Positions 23,547 to 37,569 of a DNA stretch of 64,000 nucleotides are shown here, piece after piece. Origin of the DNA: Pisaster brevispinus (taxonomy: Eukaryota > Echinodermata > Asteroidea > Forcipulatida > Asteriidae); NCBI GenBank assembly GCA_023634235.1, contig JAMKCF010000031.1:992001-1056000 (forward strand), written 5' to 3'. Numbering within the stretch: position 1 is the first letter of the stretch; each line of letters begins with the position of its first letter. The translations under genes were made by a program, and so were the position numbers. The notes below the pieces were generated by a model. It saw only the letters and a list, made by a program, of their open reading frames with translations, had not been told where the DNA came from and made no database searches.

Positions 23547-25027
23547 ATGCTGCACCGTCAAATCGCACTTTTATTTTCCACCATGAAATTCAAAATGGCG
23601 ACAGGGTACTACCTGTCAATTATTCCAAAAATTCGACCCCCGGTATATGCCGATTTTTGCCGATCACTTTTTGCGGACACCATCGCCGGTGTTGCTGGTT
23701 GGAATTTGAAGACCGCAACGATTTTATTCCATGAATTATTGAGGTTTTTTGGGCAACAAAGATGGCGTCACTTTTTGGTAAAAAAGCTCCTAATTGCCCA
23801 GGTTTTGGGATTTGGCCATGTCCCCACACATAAAAGGTCTTCAGGGAGGTCTAGTCTAGAACGCTGCACCGTCAAATCGCACTTTTATTTTCGACCCCAA
23901 AATTCAAAAAGGCGACAGGGTACTACCTGTCAATTATTCCCAAAATTCGACCCCCGGTAACATGGCGATTTTAGGCGATCACTTTTTGCGGCGCCTCCGC
24001 CGATGGTGCTGGTTCGAATTTGAAGACCCCAACGATTTTATTCCATGAATTATTGAGGTTTTTTGGGCAACAAAGATGGCGTCACTTTTTGGTAGAAAAA
24101 GCTCCTAATTGCCCAGGTTTTGGGATTTGGCCATGTCCCCACACAGAAAAGGTCTTCAGGGAAGTCTAGTCTAGAATGCTGCACCTTCAAATCGCACTTT
24201 TATTTTCGACCCTCAAATTCAAAATGGCGACAGGGTACTACTTGTCAATTATTCCCAAAATTCGACCCCCGGTAACATGGCGATTTTTGGCGATCACTTT
24301 TTGCGGACACCTCCGCCGATGGTGCTGGTTCGAATTTGAAGACCGCAACGATTTTATTCCATGAATTATTGAGGTTTTTTGGGCAACAAAGATGGCGTCA
24401 CTTTTTGGTAGAAAGCTCCTAATTGCCCAGTTTTTGGGATTTGGCCATGTCCCCACACATAAAAGGTCTTCAGGGAAGTCTAGTCTAGAATGCTGCACCG
24501 TCAAATCGCACTTTTATTTTCGACCCCAAAATTCAAAATGGCGACAGGGTACTACCTGTCAATTATCCCAAAATTCGACCCCCGGTATCATGCCGATTTT
24601 TGGCGATCACTTTTTGCGGACACCTCCGCCGATGGTGCTGGTTCGAATTTAAAGACCGCAACGATTTTATTCCATGAATTATTGAGGTTTTTTGGGCAAC
24701 AAAGATGGCGTCACTTTTTGGTAGAAAGCTCCTAATTGCCCAAGTTTTTGGGATTTGGCCATGTCCCCACACAGAAAAGGTCTTCAGGGAAGTCTAGTCT
24801 AGAATGCTGCACCGTCAAATCGCACTTTTATTTTTGACCCCAAAATTCAAAATGGCGATAGGGTACTACCTGTCAATTATTCCCAAAATTCGACCCCCGG
24901 TAACATGCCGATTTTTGGCGATCACTTTTTGCGGACACCATCGCCGATTGTGCTGGTTCGAATTTGAAGACCGCAACGATTTTATTCCATGAATTATTGA
25001 GGTTTTTTGGGCAACAAAGATGACGTC
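23547..25027 (+). repeat. 11-unit segmental duplication, copy 2
   Basis: This is the partner of 20080-21560. Private changes include TGCACCTTCAAATCG near 24182, CCCAGTTTTTGGG near 24428 and CCCAAGTTTTTGGG near 24739. Confidence 0.75.
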
Positions 25028-25040
25028 ACTTTTTGGTAGA

Positions 25041-26381
25041 AACCTCCTAATTGCCCTTGTTTTGGGATTTGGCCATGTCCCCACACAAAAGGTCTTCAGG
25101 GAAGTCTAGTCTAGAATGCTGCACCGTCAAATCGCAATTTTATTTTCCACCATGAAATTCAAAATGGCGACAGGGTACTACCTGTCAATTATTCCAAAAA
25201 TTCGACCCCCGGTAACATGCCGATTTTTAGCGATCACTTTTTGCGCACACCTCCGCCGATGGTGCTGGTTGGAATTTGAAGACCGCAACGATTTTATTCC
25301 AGGAATTATTGAGGTTTTTTGGGCAACAAAGATGGCGTCACTTTTTGGTAGAAAGTTCCTAATTGCCCAGGTTTTGGGATTTGGCCATGTCCCCACACAG
25401 AAAAGGTCTTCAGGGAAGTCTAGTCTAGAATGCTGCACCGTCAAATCGCACTTTTATTTTCGACCCCAAAAATCAAAATGGCGACAAATTAAAAATTGAC
25501 TACCTGTCAATTATTCCCAAAATTCGACCCCCGTTAACATGCCGATTTTTAGCGATCACTTTTTGCGGACACCTCCGCCGATGGTGCTGGTTCGAATTTG
25601 AAGACCGCAACGATTTTATTCCATGAATTATTGAGGTTTTTTGGGCAACAAAGATGGCGTCACTTTTTGGTAGAAAGCTCCTAATTGCCCAGGTTTTGGG
25701 ATTTGGCCATGTCCCCACACAGAAAAGGTCTTCAGGGAAGTCTAGTCTAGAATGCTGCACCGTCAAATCGCACTTTTATTTTCGACCCCAAAATTCAAAA
25801 TGGCGATAGGGTACTACCTGTCAATTATTCCCAAAATTCGACCCCCGGTAACATGCCGATTTTTGGCGATCCCTTTTTGCGGACACCTCCGCCGATGGTG
25901 CTGGTTGGAATTTGAAGACCGCAACGATTTTATTCCATGAATTATTGAGGTTTTTTGGGCAACAAAGATGGCGTCACTTTTTGGTAGAAAGTTCCTAATT
26001 GCCCAGGTTTTGGGATTTGGCCATGTCCCCACACAGAAAAGGTCTTCAGGGAAGTCTAGTCTAGAATGCTGCACCGTCAAATCGCACTTTTATTTTCGAC
26101 CCCAAAAATCAAAATGGCGACAAATTAAAAATTGACTACCTGTCAATTATTCCCAAAATTCGACCCCCGTTAACATGCCGATTTTTAGCGATCACTTTTT
26201 GCGGACACCTCCGCCGATGGTGCTGGTTCGAATTTGAAGACCGCAACGATTTTATTCCATGAATTATTGAGGTTTTTTGGGCAACAAAGATGGCGTCACT
26301 TTTTGGTAGAAAGCTCCTAATTGCCCAGGTTTTGGGATTTGGCCATGTCCCCACACAGAAAAGGTCTTCAGGGAAGTCTAG
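25041..26381 (+). repeat. 9-unit segmental duplication, copy 2
   Basis: This is the partner of 22200-23540 at an offset of 2841 bp. The downstream neighbour differs from copy 1: copy 1 continues into a CCACCATGAAATTC unit, copy 2 into a plain unit. That marks the duplication boundary near 26.4 kb. Confidence 0.7.
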
Positions 26382-29300
26382 TCTAGAATGCTGCACCGTC
26401 AAATCGCACTTTTATTTTCGACCCCAAAATTCAAAATGGCGACAGGGTACTACCTGTCAATTATTCCCAAAATTCGACCCACGGTAACATGCCGATTTTT
26501 GGCGATCACTTTTTGCGGACACCTCCGCCGATAGTGCTGGTTCGAATTTAAAGACCGCAACGATTTTATTCCATGAATTATTGAGGTTTTTGGGCAACAA
26601 AGATAGCGTCACTTTTTGGTAGAAAGCTCCTAATTGCCCAGGTTTTGGGATTTGGCCATGTCCCTACACAGAAAAGGTCTTCAGGGAAGTCTAGTCTAGA
26701 AAGCTGCACCGTCAAATCGCACTTTTATTTTCGACCCCCAAATTCAAAATGGCGACAGGGTACTACCTGTCAATTATTCCCAAAATTCGACCCCCGGTAA
26801 CATGGCGATTTTTGGCAATCACTTTTTGCGGACACCATCGCCGGTGGTGCTGTTTCGAATTTGAAGACCGCAACGATTTTATTCCATGAATTATTGAGGT
26901 TTTTTGGGCAACAAAGTAGGCGTCACTTTTTGGTAGAAAGCTCCTAATTGCCAAGGTTTTGGGTTTTGTCCATGTCCCCACACAGAAAAGGTCTTCAGGG
27001 AGGTCTAGTCTAGAATGCTGCACCGTCAAATCGCACTTTTATTTTCGACCACAAAATTCAAAAAGGCGACAGGGTACTACCTGTCAATTATTCCCAAAAT
27101 TCGACCCCCGGTAACATGCCGATTTTTGGCGATCTCTTTTTGCGGACACCTCCGCCGATGGTGCTGGTTGGAATTTAAAGACCGCAACGATTTTATTCCA
27201 TGAATTATTGAGGTTTTTTGGGCAACAAAGATGGCGTCACTTTTTGGTAGAAAACTCCTAATTGCCCAGGTTTTGGGATTTGGCCATGTCCCCACACAGA
27301 AAAGGTCTTCAGGGAAGCCTTGTCTAGAATGCTGCACCGTCAAATCGCACATTTATTTTCGACCCCAAAATTCAAAATGGCGACAGGGTATTACTTGTCA
27401 ATTATTCCCAAAAATCGACCCCCGGTATCATGCCGATTTTTGGCGATCTCTTTTTGCGGACACCTCCGCCGATGGTGCTGGTTGGATTTTGAAGACCGCA
27501 ACGATTTTATTCCATGAATTATTGAGGTTTTTTGGGCAACAAAGATGGCGTCACTTTTTGGTAGAAAGCTCCTAATTGCCCAGGTTTTGGGATTTGGCCA
27601 TGTCCCCACACAGAAAAGGTCTTCAAGGAAGTCTAGTCTAGAATGCTGCACCGTCAAATCACACTTTTATTTTCCACCATGAAATTCAAAATGGCGACAG
27701 GGTACTACCTGTCAATTATTCCATAAATTCGACCCACGGTAACATGCCGATTTTTGGCGATCACTTTTTGCGGACACCTCCGCCGATAGTGCTGGTTCGA
27801 ATTTAAAGACCGCAACGATTTTATTCCATGAATTATTGAGGTTTTTGGGCAACAAAGATAGCGTCACTTTTTGGTAGAAAGCTCCTAATTGCCCAGGTTT
27901 TGGGATTTGGCCATGTCCCTACACAGAAAAGGTCTTCAGGGAAGTCTAGTCTAGAATGCTGCACCGTCAAATCGCACTTTTATTTTCGACCCCCAAATTC
28001 AAAATGGCGACCTGTCAATTATTCCCAAAATTCTACCCCCGGTAACATGGCGATTTTTGGCAATCACTTTTTGCGGACAACTCCGCCGATGGTGCTGGTT
28101 GGAATTTGAAGACCGCAACGATTTTATTCCATGAATTATTGAGGTTTTTTGGGCAACAAAGATGGCGTCACTTTTTGGTAGAAAGTTCCTAATTGCCCAG
28201 GTTTTGGGATTTGGCCATGTCCCCACACAGAAAAGGTCTTCAGGGAAGTCTAGTCTAGAATGCTGCACCGTCAAATCGCACTTTTATTTTCGACCCCAAA
28301 AATCAAAATGGCGACAAATTAAAAATTGACTACCTGTCAATTATTCCCAAAATTCGACCCCCGTTAACACGCCGATTTTTAGCGATCACTTTTTGCGGAC
28401 ACCTCCGCCGATGGTGCTGGTTCGAATTTGAAGACCGCAACGATTTTATTCCATGAATTATTGAGGTTTTTTGGGCAACAAAGATGGCGTCACTTTTTGG
28501 TAGAAAGCTCCTAATTGCCCAGGTTTTGGGATTTGGCCATGTCCCCACACAGAAAAGGTCTTCAGGGAAGTCTAGTCTAGAATGCTGCACCGTCAAATCG
28601 CACTTTTATTTTCGACCCCAAAATTTAAAATGGCGATAGGGTACTACCTGTCAATTATTCCCAAAATTCGACCCCCGGTAACATGCCGATTTTTGGCGAT
28701 CACTTTTTGCGGACACCTCCGCCGATGGTGCTGGTTGGAATTTGAAGACCGCAACGATTTTATTCCATGAATTATTGAGGTTTTTTGGGCAACAAAGATG
28801 GCGTCACTTTTTGGTAGAAAGCTCCTAATTGCCCAGGTTTTGGGATTTGGCCTTGTCCCTACACAGAAAAGGTCTTCAGGGAAGTCTAGTCTAGAATGCT
28901 GCACCGTCAAATCGCACTTTTATTTTCGACCCCCAAATTCAAAATGGCGACCTGTCAATTATTCCCAAAATTCGACCCCCGGTAACATGGCGATTTTTGG
29001 CAATCACTTTTTGCGGACACCATCGCCGGTGGTGCTGGTTCGAATTTGAAGACCGCAACGATTTTATTCCATGAATTATTGAGGTTTTTTGGGCAACAAA
29101 GATGGCGTCACTGTTTGGTAGAAAGCTCCTAATTGTCTAAGTTTTGGGATTTGGGCATGTCCCCACACAGAAAAGGTCTTCAGGGAAGTCTAGTCTAGAA
29201 TGCTGCACCGTCAAATCGCACTTTTATTTTCGACCCCAAAATTCAAAATGGCGACAGGGTACTACCTGTCAATTATTCCCAAAATTCGACCCCCGGTATA

Positions 29301-30661
29301 TGCCGATTTTTGGCGATCACTTTTTGCGGACACCATCGCCGGTGTTGCTGGTTCGAATTTGAAGACCGCAACGATTTTATTCCATGAATTATTGAGGTTT
29401 TTTGGGCAACAAAGATTGCGTCACTTTTTGGTAAAAAAGCTCCTAATTGCCCAGGTTTTGGGATTTGGCCATGTCCCCACACAGAAAAGGTCTTCAGGGA
29501 AGTCTAGTCTAAAATGCTGCACCGTCAAATCGCACTTTTATTTTCGACCCCAAAATTAAAAATGGCGACAGTGTCAATTATTCCCAAAATTCGACCCTCG
29601 CTAACATGCCGATTTTTGGCAAACACTTTTCGCGGACACCTCCGCCGATGGTGCTGGTTGGAATTTGAAGACCGCAACGATTTTATTCCATGAATTATTG
29701 AGTTTTTTTGGGCAACAAAGATGGCGTCACTTTTTGGTAGAAAGCTCCTAATTGCCCAGGTTTTGGGATTTGGCCATGTCCCCACACAGAAAAGGTCTTC
29801 AGGGAGGTCTAGTCTAGAACGCTGCACCGTCAAATCGCACTTTTATTTTCGACCCCAAAATTCAAAAAGGCGACAGGGTACTACCTGTCAATTATTCCCA
29901 AAATTCGACCCCCGGTAACATGGCGATTTTTGGCGATCACTTTTTGCGGACACCTCCGCCGATGGTGCTGGTTCGAAGTTGAAGACCGCAACGATTTTAT
30001 TCCATGAATTAATGAGGTTTTTTGGGCAACAAAGATGGCGTCACTTTTTGGCAGAAAGCTCCTAATTGCCCAGGTTTTGGGATTTGGCCATGTCCCCACA
30101 CAGAAAAGGTCTTCAGGAAAGTCTAGTGTAGAATGCTGCACCGTCAAATCGCACTTTTATTTTCGACCCCAAAAGTCAAAATGGCGACAGGGTACTACCT
30201 GTCAATTATTCCCAAAATTCGACTCCCGTCAACATGCCGATTTTTGGCGATCACTTTTTGCGGACACCTCCGCCGATGGTGCTGGTTCGAATTTGAAGAC
30301 TGCAACGATTTTATTCCATGAATTATTGAGGTTTTTTGGGCAACAAAGATGGCGTCACTTTTTGGTAGAAAGCTCCTAATTGCCCAGGTTTTGGGATTTG
30401 GCCATGTCCCCACACAGAAAAGGTCTTCAGGGAAGTCTAGTCTAGAATGCTGCAACGTCAAATCGCACTTTTATTTTCGACCCCAAATTCAAAATGGCGA
30501 CAGGGTACTACCTGTCAATTATTCCCAAAATTCGACTCCCGGTAACATGCCGATTTTTGGCGATCACTTTTTGCGGACACCTCCGCCGATGGTGCTGGTT
30601 CGAATTTGAAGACTGCAACGATTTTATTCCATGAATTATTGAGGTTTTTTGGGCAACAAAG

Positions 30662-31604
30662 ATGGCGTCACTTTTTGGTAGAAAGCTCCTAATTGCCCAG
30701 GTTTTGGGATTTGGCCATGTCCCCACACAGAAAAGGTCTTCAGGGAAGTCTAGTCTAGAATGCTGCACCGTCAAATCGCACTTTTATTTTCGACCCCAAA
30801 TTCAAAATGGCGACAGGGTACTACCTGTCAATTATTCCCAAAATTCGACCCCCGGTAACATGCCGAATTTTGGCGATCACTTTTTGCGGACACCTCCGCC
30901 GAAGGTGCTGGTTCGAATTTGAAGACCGCAACGATTTTATTCCATGAATTATTGAGGTTTTTTGGGCAACAAAGATGGCGTCACTGTTTGGTAGAAAGCT
31001 CCTAATTGTCTAGGTTTTGGGATTTGGCCATGTCCCCACACAGAAAAGGTCTTCAGGGAAGTCTAGTCTAGAATGCTGCACCGTGAAATCGCACTTTTAT
31101 TTTCGCCCCCCAAATTCAAAATGGCGACAGGGTACTACCTGTCAATTATTCCCAAAATTCGACCCCCGGTAACATGGCGATTTTTGGTGATCACTTTTTG
31201 CGGACACCTCCGCTGATGGTGCTGGTTCGAATTTGAAGACCGCAACGATTTTATTCCATGAATTATTGAGGTTTTTTGGGGCAACCAAGATGGCGTCACT
31301 TTTGGGCAGAAAGGTCCTAATTGCCCAGGTTTTGGGATTTGGCCATGTCCCCACAAAGAAAATGTCTTCAGGGAAGTCTAGTGTAGAATGCTGCACCGTC
31401 AAATCGCAATTTTATTTTCGACCCAAAAATTCAAAATGGCGACAGGGTACTTACCTGTCAATTATTCCCAAAATTCGACCCTCGGTAACATGGCGATTTT
31501 TGGCGATCACTTTTTGCGGACACCTCCGCCGATGGTGCTGGTTCGAATTTGAAGACTGCAACGATTTTATTCCATGAATTATTGAGGTTTTTTGGGCAAC
31601 AAAG
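30662..31604 (+). repeat. Three-unit higher-order repeat, copy 1 (943 bp)
   Basis: Markers TGCCGAATTTTGGCG, CTCCGCCGAAGGTG, ATTGTCTAGGTTTTG, TTCGCCCCCCAAATTC, CACAAAGAAAATGTC and AGTGTAGAATGC recur at 943 bp. The last two are also found inside the inverted monomers near 41 and 43 kb. Confidence 0.75.
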
Positions 31605-32547
31605 ATGGCGTCACTTTTTGGTAGAAAGCTCCTAATTGCCCAGGTTTTGGGATTTGGCCATGTCCCCACACAGAAAAGGTCTTCAGGGAAGTCTAGTCTA
31701 GAATGCTGCACCGTCAAATCGCACTTTTATTTTCGACCCCAAATTCAAAATGGCGACAGGGTACTACCTGTCAATTATTCCCAAAATTCGACCCCCGGTA
31801 ACATGCCGAATTTTGGCGATCACTTTTTGCGGACACCTCCGCCGAAGGTGCTGGTTCGAATTTGAAGACCGCAACGATTTTATTCCATGAATTATTGAGG
31901 TTTTTTGGGCAACAAAGATGGCGTCACTGTTTGGTAGAAAGCTCCTAATTGTCTAGGTTTTGGGATTTGGCCATGTCCCCACACAGAAAAGGTCTTCAGG
32001 GAAGTCTAGTCTAGAATGCTGCACCGTGAAATCGCACTTTTATTTTCGCCCCCCAAATTCAAAATGGCGACAGGGTACTACCTGTCAATTATTCCCAAAA
32101 TTCGACCCCCGGTAACATGGCGATTTTTGGTGATCACTTTTTGCGGACACCTCCGCTGATGGTGCTGGTTCGAATTTGAAGACCGCAACGATTTTATTCC
32201 ATGAATTATTGAGGTTTTTTGGGGCAACCAAGATGGCGTCACTTTTGGGCAGAAAGGTCCTAATTGCCCAGGTTTTGGGATTTGGCCATGTCCCCACAAA
32301 GAAAATGTCTTCAGGGAAGTCTAGTGTAGAATGCTGCACCGTCAAATCGCAATTTTATTTTCGACCCAAAAATTCAAAATGGCGACAGGGTACTTACCTG
32401 TCAATTATTCCCAAAATTCGACCCTCGGTAACATGGCGATTTTTGGCGATCACTTTTTGCGGACACCTCCGCCGATGGTGCTGGTTCGAATTTGAAGACC
32501 GCAACGATTTTATTCCATGAATTATTGAGGTTTTTTGGGCAACCAAG
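31605..32547 (+). repeat. Three-unit higher-order repeat, copy 2 (943 bp)
   Basis: This is the tandem partner of 30662-31604. I noted only a change near its end (GAAGACTGCAACG against GAAGACCGCAACG) and CAACAAAG/CAACCAAG at the boundary. Confidence 0.75.
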
Positions 32548-33023
32548 ATGGCGTCACTTTTTGGCAGAAAGCTCCTAATTGCCCAGGTTTTGGGATTTGG
32601 CCATGTCCCCACACAGAAAAGGTCTTCAGGGAAGTCTAGTGTAGTATGCTGCACCGTCAAATCGCACTTTTATTTTCGACCCCAAGATTCAAAATGGCGA
32701 CAGGATACTTACTTGTCAATTATTCCCAAAATTCGACCCCCGGTAACATGGCGATTTTTGGCGATCACTTTTTGCGGACACCTCCGCCGATGGTGCTGGT
32801 TCGAATTTGAAGACCGCAACGATTTTATTCCATGAATTATTGAGGTTTTTTGGGCAACAAAGATGGCGTCACTTTTTGGTAGAAAGCTCCTAATTGCCCA
32901 GGTTTTGGGATTTGGCCATGTCCCCACACAGAAAAGGTCTTCAGGGAAGTCTAGTGTAGAATGCTGCACCGTCAAATCGCACTTTTATTTTCGACCCCAA
33001 GATTCAAAATGGCGACAGGGTAC

Positions 33024-34240
33024 TTACCTGTCAATTATTCCCAAAATTCGACCCTCGGTAACATGGCGATTTTTGGCGATCACTTTTTGCGGACTTCTCC
33101 GCCGATGGTGCTGGTTCGAATTTGAAGACCGCAACGATTTTATTCCATGAATTATTGAGGTTTTTTGGGCAACAAAGATGGCGTCACTTTTTGGTAGAAA
33201 GCTCCTAATAGCCCAGGTTTTGGGATTTGGACATGTCCCCACACAGAAAAGGTCTACAGGGAAGTCTAGTCTAGAATGCTGCACCGTCAAAGCGCACTTT
33301 TGTTTTCGACCCCAAAATTCAAAATGGCGACAGTGTACTACCTGTCAATTATTCCCAAAATTCGACCCCCGGTAACATGTCGATTTTTGGCGATCACTTT
33401 TTGCGGACACCATCGCCGATGGTGCTGGTTCGAATTTGAAGACCGCAACGATTTTATTCCATGAATTATTGAGGTTTTTTGGGCAACAAAGATGGCGTCA
33501 CTTTTTGGTAGAAAGCTCCTAATTGCCCAGGTTTTGGGATTTGGCCATGTCCCCACACAGAAAAGGTCTTCAGGGAAGTCTAGTGTAGAATGCTGCACCG
33601 TCAAATCGCACTTTTATTTTCGACCCCAAGATTCAAAATGGCGACAGGGTACTTACCTGTCAATTATTCCCAAAATTCGACCCTCGGTAACATGGCGATT
33701 TTTGGCGATCACTTTTTGCGGACTTCTCCGCCGATGGTGCTGGTTCGAATTTGAAGACCGCAACGATTTTATTCCATGAATTATTGAGGTTTTTTGGGCA
33801 ACAAAGATGGCGTCACTTTTTGGTAGAAAGCTCCTAATAGCCCAGGTTTTGGGATTTGGACATGTCCCCACACAGAAAAGGTCTACAGGGAAGTCTAGTC
33901 TAGAATGCTGCACCGTCAAAGCGCACTTTTGTTTTCGACCCCAAAATTCAAAATGGCGACAGTGTACTACCTGTCAATTATTCCCAAAATTCGACCCCCG
34001 GTAACATGTCGATTTTTGGCGATCACTTTTTGCGGACACCATCGCCGATGGTGCTGGTTGGAATTTGAAGACCGCAACGATTTTATTCCATGAATTATTG
34101 AGGTTTTTTGGGCAACAAAGATGGCGTCACTTTTTGGTAGAAAGCTCCTAATTGCCCAGGTTTTGGGATTTGGCCATGTCCCCACACAGAAAAGGTCTTC
34201 AAGGAAGTCTAGTCTAGAATGCTGCACCGTCAAATCACAC
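33024..34240 (+). repeat. Two-unit repeat (629 bp), two copies
   Basis: Markers GCGGACTTCTCCGCC, CTCCTAATAGCCC, GGTCTACAGGG and GTCAAAGCGCACTTTTG at about 33.09-33.31 kb recur 629 bp later. The same pair is used again at 35.3, 36.5 and 38.4 kb, so it is a shared ancestor of the blocks that follow. Confidence 0.65.
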
Positions 34241-35059
34241 TTTTATTTTCCACCATGAAATTCAAAATGGCGACAGGGTACTACCTGTCAATATTCCCAA
34301 AATTCGACCCACGGTAACATGCCGATTTTTGGCGATCACTTTTTGCGGACACCTCCACCGATAGTGCTGGTTCGAATTTAAAGACCGCAACGATTTTATT
34401 CCATGAATTATTGAGGTTTTTGGGCAACAAAGATAGCGTCACTTTTTGGTAGAAAGCTCCTAATTGCCCAGGTTTTGAGATTTGGCCATGTCCCTACACA
34501 GAAAAGGTCTTCAGGGAAGTCTAGTCTAGAATGCTGCACCGTCAAGTCGCACTTTTATTTTCGACCCCAAAATTCAAAATGGCGACAGGGTACTACCTGT
34601 CAATTATTCCCAAAATTCGACCCCCGGTATCATGCCGATTTTTGGCGATCTCTTTTTGCGGACACCTCCGCCGATGGTGCTGGTTGGAATTTGAAGACCG
34701 CAACGATTTTATTCCATGAATTATTGAGGTTTTTCGGCAACAAAGATAGCGTCACTTTTTGGTAGAAAGCTCCTAATTGCCCAGGTTTTGGGATTTGGCC
34801 ATGTCCCTACACAGAAAAGGTCTTCAGGGAAGTCTAGTCTAGAATGCTGCACCGTCAAATCGCACTTTTATTTTCGACCCCCAAATTCAAAATGGCGACA
34901 GGGTACTACCTGTCAATTATTCCCAAAATTCGACCCCCGGTAACATGGCGATTTTTGGCAATCACTTTTTGCGGACACCATCGCCGGTGGTGCTGGTTCG
35001 AATTTGAAGACCGCAACGATTTTATTCCATGAATTATTGAGGTTTTTTGGGCAACAAAG

Positions 35060-37569
35060 ATGGCGTCACTTTTTGGTAGAAAGCTCCTAATTGCCCAGGT
35101 TTTGGGATTTGGGCATGTCCCCACACAGAAAAGGTCTTCAGGGAAGTCTAGTGTAGAATGCTGCACCGTCAAATCGCACTTTTATTTTCGACCCCAAGAT
35201 TCAAAATGGCGACAGGGTACTTACCTGTCAATTATTCCCAAAATTCGACCCTCGGTAACATGGCGATTTTTGGCGATCACTTTTTGCGGACTTCTCCGCC
35301 GATGGTATGGGTTCGAATTTGAAGTCCGCAACGATTTTATTCCATGAATTATTGAGGTTTTTTGGGCAACAAAGATGGCGTCACTTTTTGGTAGAAAGCT
35401 CCTAATAGCCCAGGTTTTGGGATTTGGACATGTCCCCACACAGAAAAGGTCTACAGGGAAGTCTAGTCTAGAATGCTGCACCGTCAAAGCGCACTTTTGT
35501 TTTCGACCCCAAAATTCAAAATGGCGACAGTGTACTACCTGTCATTTATTCCCAAAATTCGACCCCCGGTAACATGTCGATTTTTGGCGATCACTTTTTG
35601 CGGACACCATCGCCGATGGTGCTGGTTGGAATTTGAAGACCGCAACGATTTTATTCCATGAATTATTGAGGTTTTTTGGGCAACAAAGATGGCGTCACTT
35701 TTTGGTAGAAAGCTCCTAATTGCCCAGGTTTTGGGATTTGGCCATGTCCCCACACAGAAAAGGTCTTCAAGGAAGTCTAGTCTAGAATGCTGCACCGTCA
35801 AATCACACTTTTATTTTCCACCATGAAATTCAAAATGGCGACAGGGTACTACCTGTCAATATTCCCAAAATTCGACCCACGGTAACATGCCGATTTTTGG
35901 CGATCACTTTTTGCGGACACCTCCACCGATAGTGCTGGTTCGAATTTAAAGACCGCAACGATTTTATTCCATGAATTATTGAGGTTTTTGGGCAACAAAG
36001 ATAGCGTCACTTTTTGGTAGAAAGCTCCTAATTGCCCAGGTTTTGAGATTTGGCCATGTCCCTACACAGAAAAGGTCTTCAGGGAAGTCTAGTCTAGAAT
36101 GCTGCACCGTCAAATCGCACTTTTATTTTCGACCCCAAAATTCAAAATGGCGACAGGGTACTACCTGTCAATTATTCCCAAAATTCGACCCCCGGTAACA
36201 TGCCGATTTTTGGCAATCACTTTTTGCGGACACCATCGCCGGTGGTGCTGGTTCGAATTTGAAGACCGCAACGATTTTATTCCATGAATTATTGAGGTTT
36301 TTTGGGCAACAAAGATGGCGTCACTTTTTGGTAGAAAGCTCCTAATTGCCCAGGTTTTGGGATTTGGCCATGTCCCCACACAGAAAAGGTCTTCAGGGAA
36401 GTCTAGTGTAGAATGCTGCACCGTCAAATCGCACTTTTATTTTCGACCCCAAGATTCAAAATGGCGACAGGGTACTTACCTGTCAATTATTCCCAAAATT
36501 CGACCCTCGGTAACATGGCGATTTTTGGCGATCACTTTTTGCGGACTTCTCCGCCGATGGTATGGGTTCGAATTTGAAGTCCGCAACGATTTTATTCCAT
36601 GAATTATTGAGGTTTTTTGGGCAACAAAGATGGCGTCACTTTTTGGTAGAAAGCTCCTAATAGCCCAGGTTTTGGGATTTGGACATGTCCCCACACAGAA
36701 AAGGTCTACAGGGAAGTCTAGTCTAGAATGCTGCACCGTCAAAGCGCACTTTTGTTTTCGACCCCAAAATTCAAAATGGCGACAGTGTACTACCTGTCAT
36801 TTATTCCCAAAATTCGACCCCCGGTAACATGTCGATTTTTGGCGATCACTTTTTGCGGACACCATCGCCGATGGTGCTGGTTGGAATTTGAAGACCGCAA
36901 CGATTTTATTCCATGAATTATTGAGGTTTTTTGGGCAACAAAGATGGCGTCACTTTTTGGTAGAAAGCTCCTAATTGCCCAGGTTTTGGGATTTGGCCAT
37001 GTCCCCACACAGAAAAGGTCTTCAAGGAAGTCTAGTCTAGAATGCTGCACCGTCAAATCACACTTTTATTTTCCACCATGAAATTCAAAATGGCGACAGG
37101 GTACTACCTGTCAATATTCCCAAAATTCGACCCACGGTAACATGCCGATTTTTGGCGATCACTTTTTGCGGACACCTCCACCGATAGTGCTGGTTCGAAT
37201 TTAAAGACCGCAACGATTTTATTCCATGAATTATTGAGGTTTTTGGGCAACAAAGATAGCGTCACTTTTTGGTAGAAAGCTCCTAATTGCCCAGGTTTTG
37301 AGATTTGGCCATGTCCCTACACAGAAAAGGTCTTCAGGGAAGTCTAGTCTAGAATGCTGCACCGTCAAATCGCACTTTTATTTTCGACCCCAAAATTCAA
37401 AATGGCGACAGGGTACTACCTGTCAATTATTCCCAAAATTCGACCCCCGGTAACATGCCGATTTTTGGCAATCACTTTTTGCGGACACCATCGCCGGTGG
37501 TGCTGGTTCGAATTTGAAGACCGCAACGATTTTATTCCATGAATTATTGAGGTTTTTTGGGCAACAAAG
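35060..37569 (+). repeat. Four-unit higher-order repeat, two copies of 1255 bp
   Basis: The rare marker GATGGTATGGGTTCG with GAAGTCCGCAACG (35306 and 36561) and the CTGTCATTTATTCCC marker recur at exactly 1255 bp. A related ten-unit copy with the original GATGGTGCTGG lies 3138 bp downstream at about 38.04-38.94 kb. Confidence 0.75.
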
